Made by a program: the position numbers and the translations under genes
The notes under the pieces: model-generated
What the model was told of the DNA's origin: nothing
The model's input: the letters and a program-made list of their open reading frames with translations, nothing else
Databases searched by the model: none
Source of the DNA: CAZHPA01 sp964533945
GTDB taxonomy: Bacteria > Bacillota > Clostridia > Lachnospirales > WRBF01
Direction: 5' to 3'
Assembly (NCBI GenBank): GCA_964533945.1
Contig: CAZHPA010000013.1
Span: forward strand, 1 to 43,919
DNA: 43,919 nt
Shown: in pieces, positions 42,679 through 43,919 of the stretch
Layout of the letters: each line of letters begins with the position of its first letter
Position numbering within the stretch: the stretch's first letter is position 1

Positions 42679-43017
42679 ATGGCTACTTTGAATATAGCCC
42701 AGCTTACAAATTCCACAACCTCTTGGGAAATTTCAGGTTTACAAAATCCATTCAATCCAAACTTCTATAAACAATGCGGCGTAACAAAAACAACGTTCGC
42801 AAACGGCGCAGCTTTAATAACAGGTATAGCATCAAGCACTATTTCTCATATAAATTTAGAAAATTCCGTCAACCCCTCAAAAATCGCCAAAGGAAGAAAT
42901 ATGCAAGGCTTAACAACAGGCACAGCCTATACTCTTTATGGTTTTGCACAAGCTGCTAACGGTATGCACTATCAAGCAGATAAAAAAATAACTAATATAG
43001 AAGATTTTAAAAGATAA
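42679..43017 (+). CDS. Unknown 112-residue protein, coupled to obgE
   Basis: Not recognised. No signal peptide or membrane segment. The stretch GLTTGTAYTLYGFAQAANGMHYQAD has the rhythm of a fibronectin type III-like beta strand pair (GLxxGTxYTxYxxA), and WEISGL near residue 17 fits an early strand, so a small beta-sandwich is possible. SD AAGGAATG lies 8 bases before the ATG. The TAA stop overlaps the obgE ATG (TAATG), so obgE translation is coupled to it. This gap is normally empty in the rplU-prp-rpmA-obgE group. Confidence 0.72.
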   Translation: MATLNIAQLTNSTTSWEISGLQNPFNPNFYKQCGVTKTTFANGAALITGIASSTISHINLENSVNPSKIAKGRNMQGLTTGTAYTLYGFAQAANGMHYQADKKITNIEDFKR

Positions 43018-43889
43018 TGTTTGTTGATAGAGTTAAAATAAAAGTTAAAGGCGGCAACGGGGGCAATGGCTGCGTTTCTTTTTACCGTGCAAAATTTATA
43101 ACGCACGGAGGGCCTGACGGCGGCGACGGTGGGCGAGGCGGCGACATAATTTTTGAAGCAGCAAGCAATTTAACAACGCTTGTTGACTTTAGATATAAAA
43201 AATCATTTAAAGCGGCAAACGGAGAAGATGGAAAGAAGCTAAATTGTTCGGGTAAAGATTCAGATGATATAATAATAAAAGTTCCTGTTGGAACTGTTAT
43301 ACGTGAAGCAAATTCAAATAAAGTAATGCTTGATATGGCAATTGATGGAGAAAGAAAGACGTTAATTAAAGGCGGAAAAGGCGGAAAAGGCAACCAACAT
43401 TTTGCAACTCCAACACGCCAAGCGCCACGTTATGCGCAAAGAGGCAAACTTTCAAAAGAATACGATATTATATTAGAACTAAAAATAATAGCAGACGTTG
43501 GTATAATCGGTTTCCCTAACGTTGGAAAGTCAACTATTTTATCTATGGTAACAAACGCTAACCCTAAAATTGCAAACTATCATTTTACAACGCTTTCCCC
43601 GAACCTAGGCGTTGTTCACAATAAATTCGGCAAAGACTTTGTTATGGCAGATATTCCGGGGCTTATAGAAGGAGCAAGTGAAGGTGTTGGGCTTGGACAT
43701 CAATTTTTACGCCACATCGAAAGAACAAAAGTTTTAGTTCATGTTGTTGATGCTTCTGCAACAGAGCGAGATAATCCGCTAGAAGATATTGAAACAATTA
43801 ACAAAGAACTTTTGGCATACAACAAAGATTTAGCATTGCGTCCCCAAATTATTGCGGCGAATAAAATGGATGTGCGACACGTTGCATAA
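43017..43889 (+). CDS. obgE: GTPase Obg, interrupted after the NKxD motif
   Basis: Essential ribosome-assembly and stress GTPase. The visible part has the glycine-rich Obg domain (1-158, VKGGNGGNGCVSFYR, GPDGGDGGRGG) and most of the G domain: G1 GFPNVGKS (165-172), switch I TTLSPNLG, G3 DIPG (212-215) and G4 NKMD (282-285, codons ending at 43871). Then five unrelated codons and a stop. G5 and the C-terminal domain (about 130-150 residues) are missing. The break is at GTGCGAC (43872-43878), like a group II intron 5' end. ATG overlaps the previous stop. Confidence 0.9.
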   Translation: MFVDRVKIKVKGGNGGNGCVSFYRAKFITHGGPDGGDGGRGGDIIFEAASNLTTLVDFRYKKSFKAANGEDGKKLNCSGKDSDDIIIKVPVGTVIREANSNKVMLDMAIDGERKTLIKGGKGGKGNQHFATPTRQAPRYAQRGKLSKEYDIILELKIIADVGIIGFPNVGKSTILSMVTNANPKIANYHFTTLSPNLGVVHNKFGKDFVMADIPGLIEGASEGVGLGHQFLRHIERTKVLVHVVDASATERDNPLEDIETINKELLAYNKDLALRPQIIAANKMDVRHVA

Positions 43890-43919
43890 TGAAAAGTTAT
43901 GCCGCATAGCGAAATAAAT
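43872..43919 (+). mobile_element. Possible 5' end of a group II intron in obgE
   Basis: Sequence homologous to obgE stops exactly at 43871. What follows begins GTGCGAC, fitting the GUGYG consensus of group II intron 5' ends, and contains a 6-base hairpin (43884-43889 with 43897-43902). Only 48 bases are visible, so no ribozyme core, reverse transcriptase or 3' exon can be checked. An insertion sequence or a plain truncation is also possible. Confidence 0.5.

Overview
The window is AT-rich, densely packed DNA from a Gram-positive anaerobe of the Clostridia type. The signs are strong Shine-Dalgarno (SD) sequences, TTG/GTG starts, a FabK-type fatty acid synthesis operon, the order radical SAM gene (DUF512)-der-plsY-gpsA, a Prp-processed ribosomal protein L27, and a Bacillus/Clostridium-style flagellin with a SigD-type promoter. 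No rRNA, tRNA, CRISPR array, insertion sequence or prophage was recognised.

Layout. 1-11103 (+): nearly complete type II fatty acid synthesis operon, fabH (5' cut by the window)-acpP-fabK-fabD-fabG-reductase-fabK paralogue-fabF-accB-fabZ-accC-accD-thioesterase-accA, closed by a two-way terminator. 11134-13534 (-): an SGNH esterase-like protein and an MBOAT O-acyltransferase, a probable surface-glycan acylation pair. 13616-14878 (+): murA. 15050-18251 (-): pheA-aroB-aroC behind a good sigma-A promoter. 18394-26028 (-): a secreted 2544-residue protein of about twenty degenerate repeats. 26217-27875 (-): flagellin, with a sigma-28 promoter and a leader that looks like a CsrA target. 28134-33399 (+): a FliK-like stub, an FlhB C-terminal homologue (YlqH), yraN, a radical SAM protein with PDZ domain, der, plsY and gpsA. 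33429-35064: an M42 peptidase and two small proteins. 35148-37817: alaS. 37931-41314: a three-gene GldA/F/G-like ABC system in which two genes seem to start at ATA. 41532-43919: rplU-prp-rpmA-unknown small gene-obgE; obgE is interrupted right after its NKxD motif.

The genes mostly serve membrane lipid supply (malonyl-CoA, elongation, PlsY/GpsA phospholipid entry), envelope building (murA, acylation pair, ABC system, giant secreted protein), motility, aromatic amino acids and ribosome assembly or translation (der, obgE, L21, L27, alaS).

Most unusual observations: (1) the obgE reading frame breaks at a GTGCGAC sequence, like the 5' end of a group II intron; (2) three genes (aroC, alaS, the gldG-like gene) each have a diverged copy of their own 3' end just downstream, at 98-139 bp offset and roughly 80% identity; (3) two neighbouring genes have strong ribosome-binding sites facing ATA codons and no usable ATG/GTG/TTG; (4) the flagellin leader carries GGA in a hairpin loop and again in the SD; (5) a small unknown gene sits translationally coupled between rpmA and obgE; (6) Prp lacks six residues next to its catalytic His, and L27 has a long Lys/Ala/Pro tail. 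No clearly new multi-gene system was found. All family assignments come from reading the sequence, with no database search.
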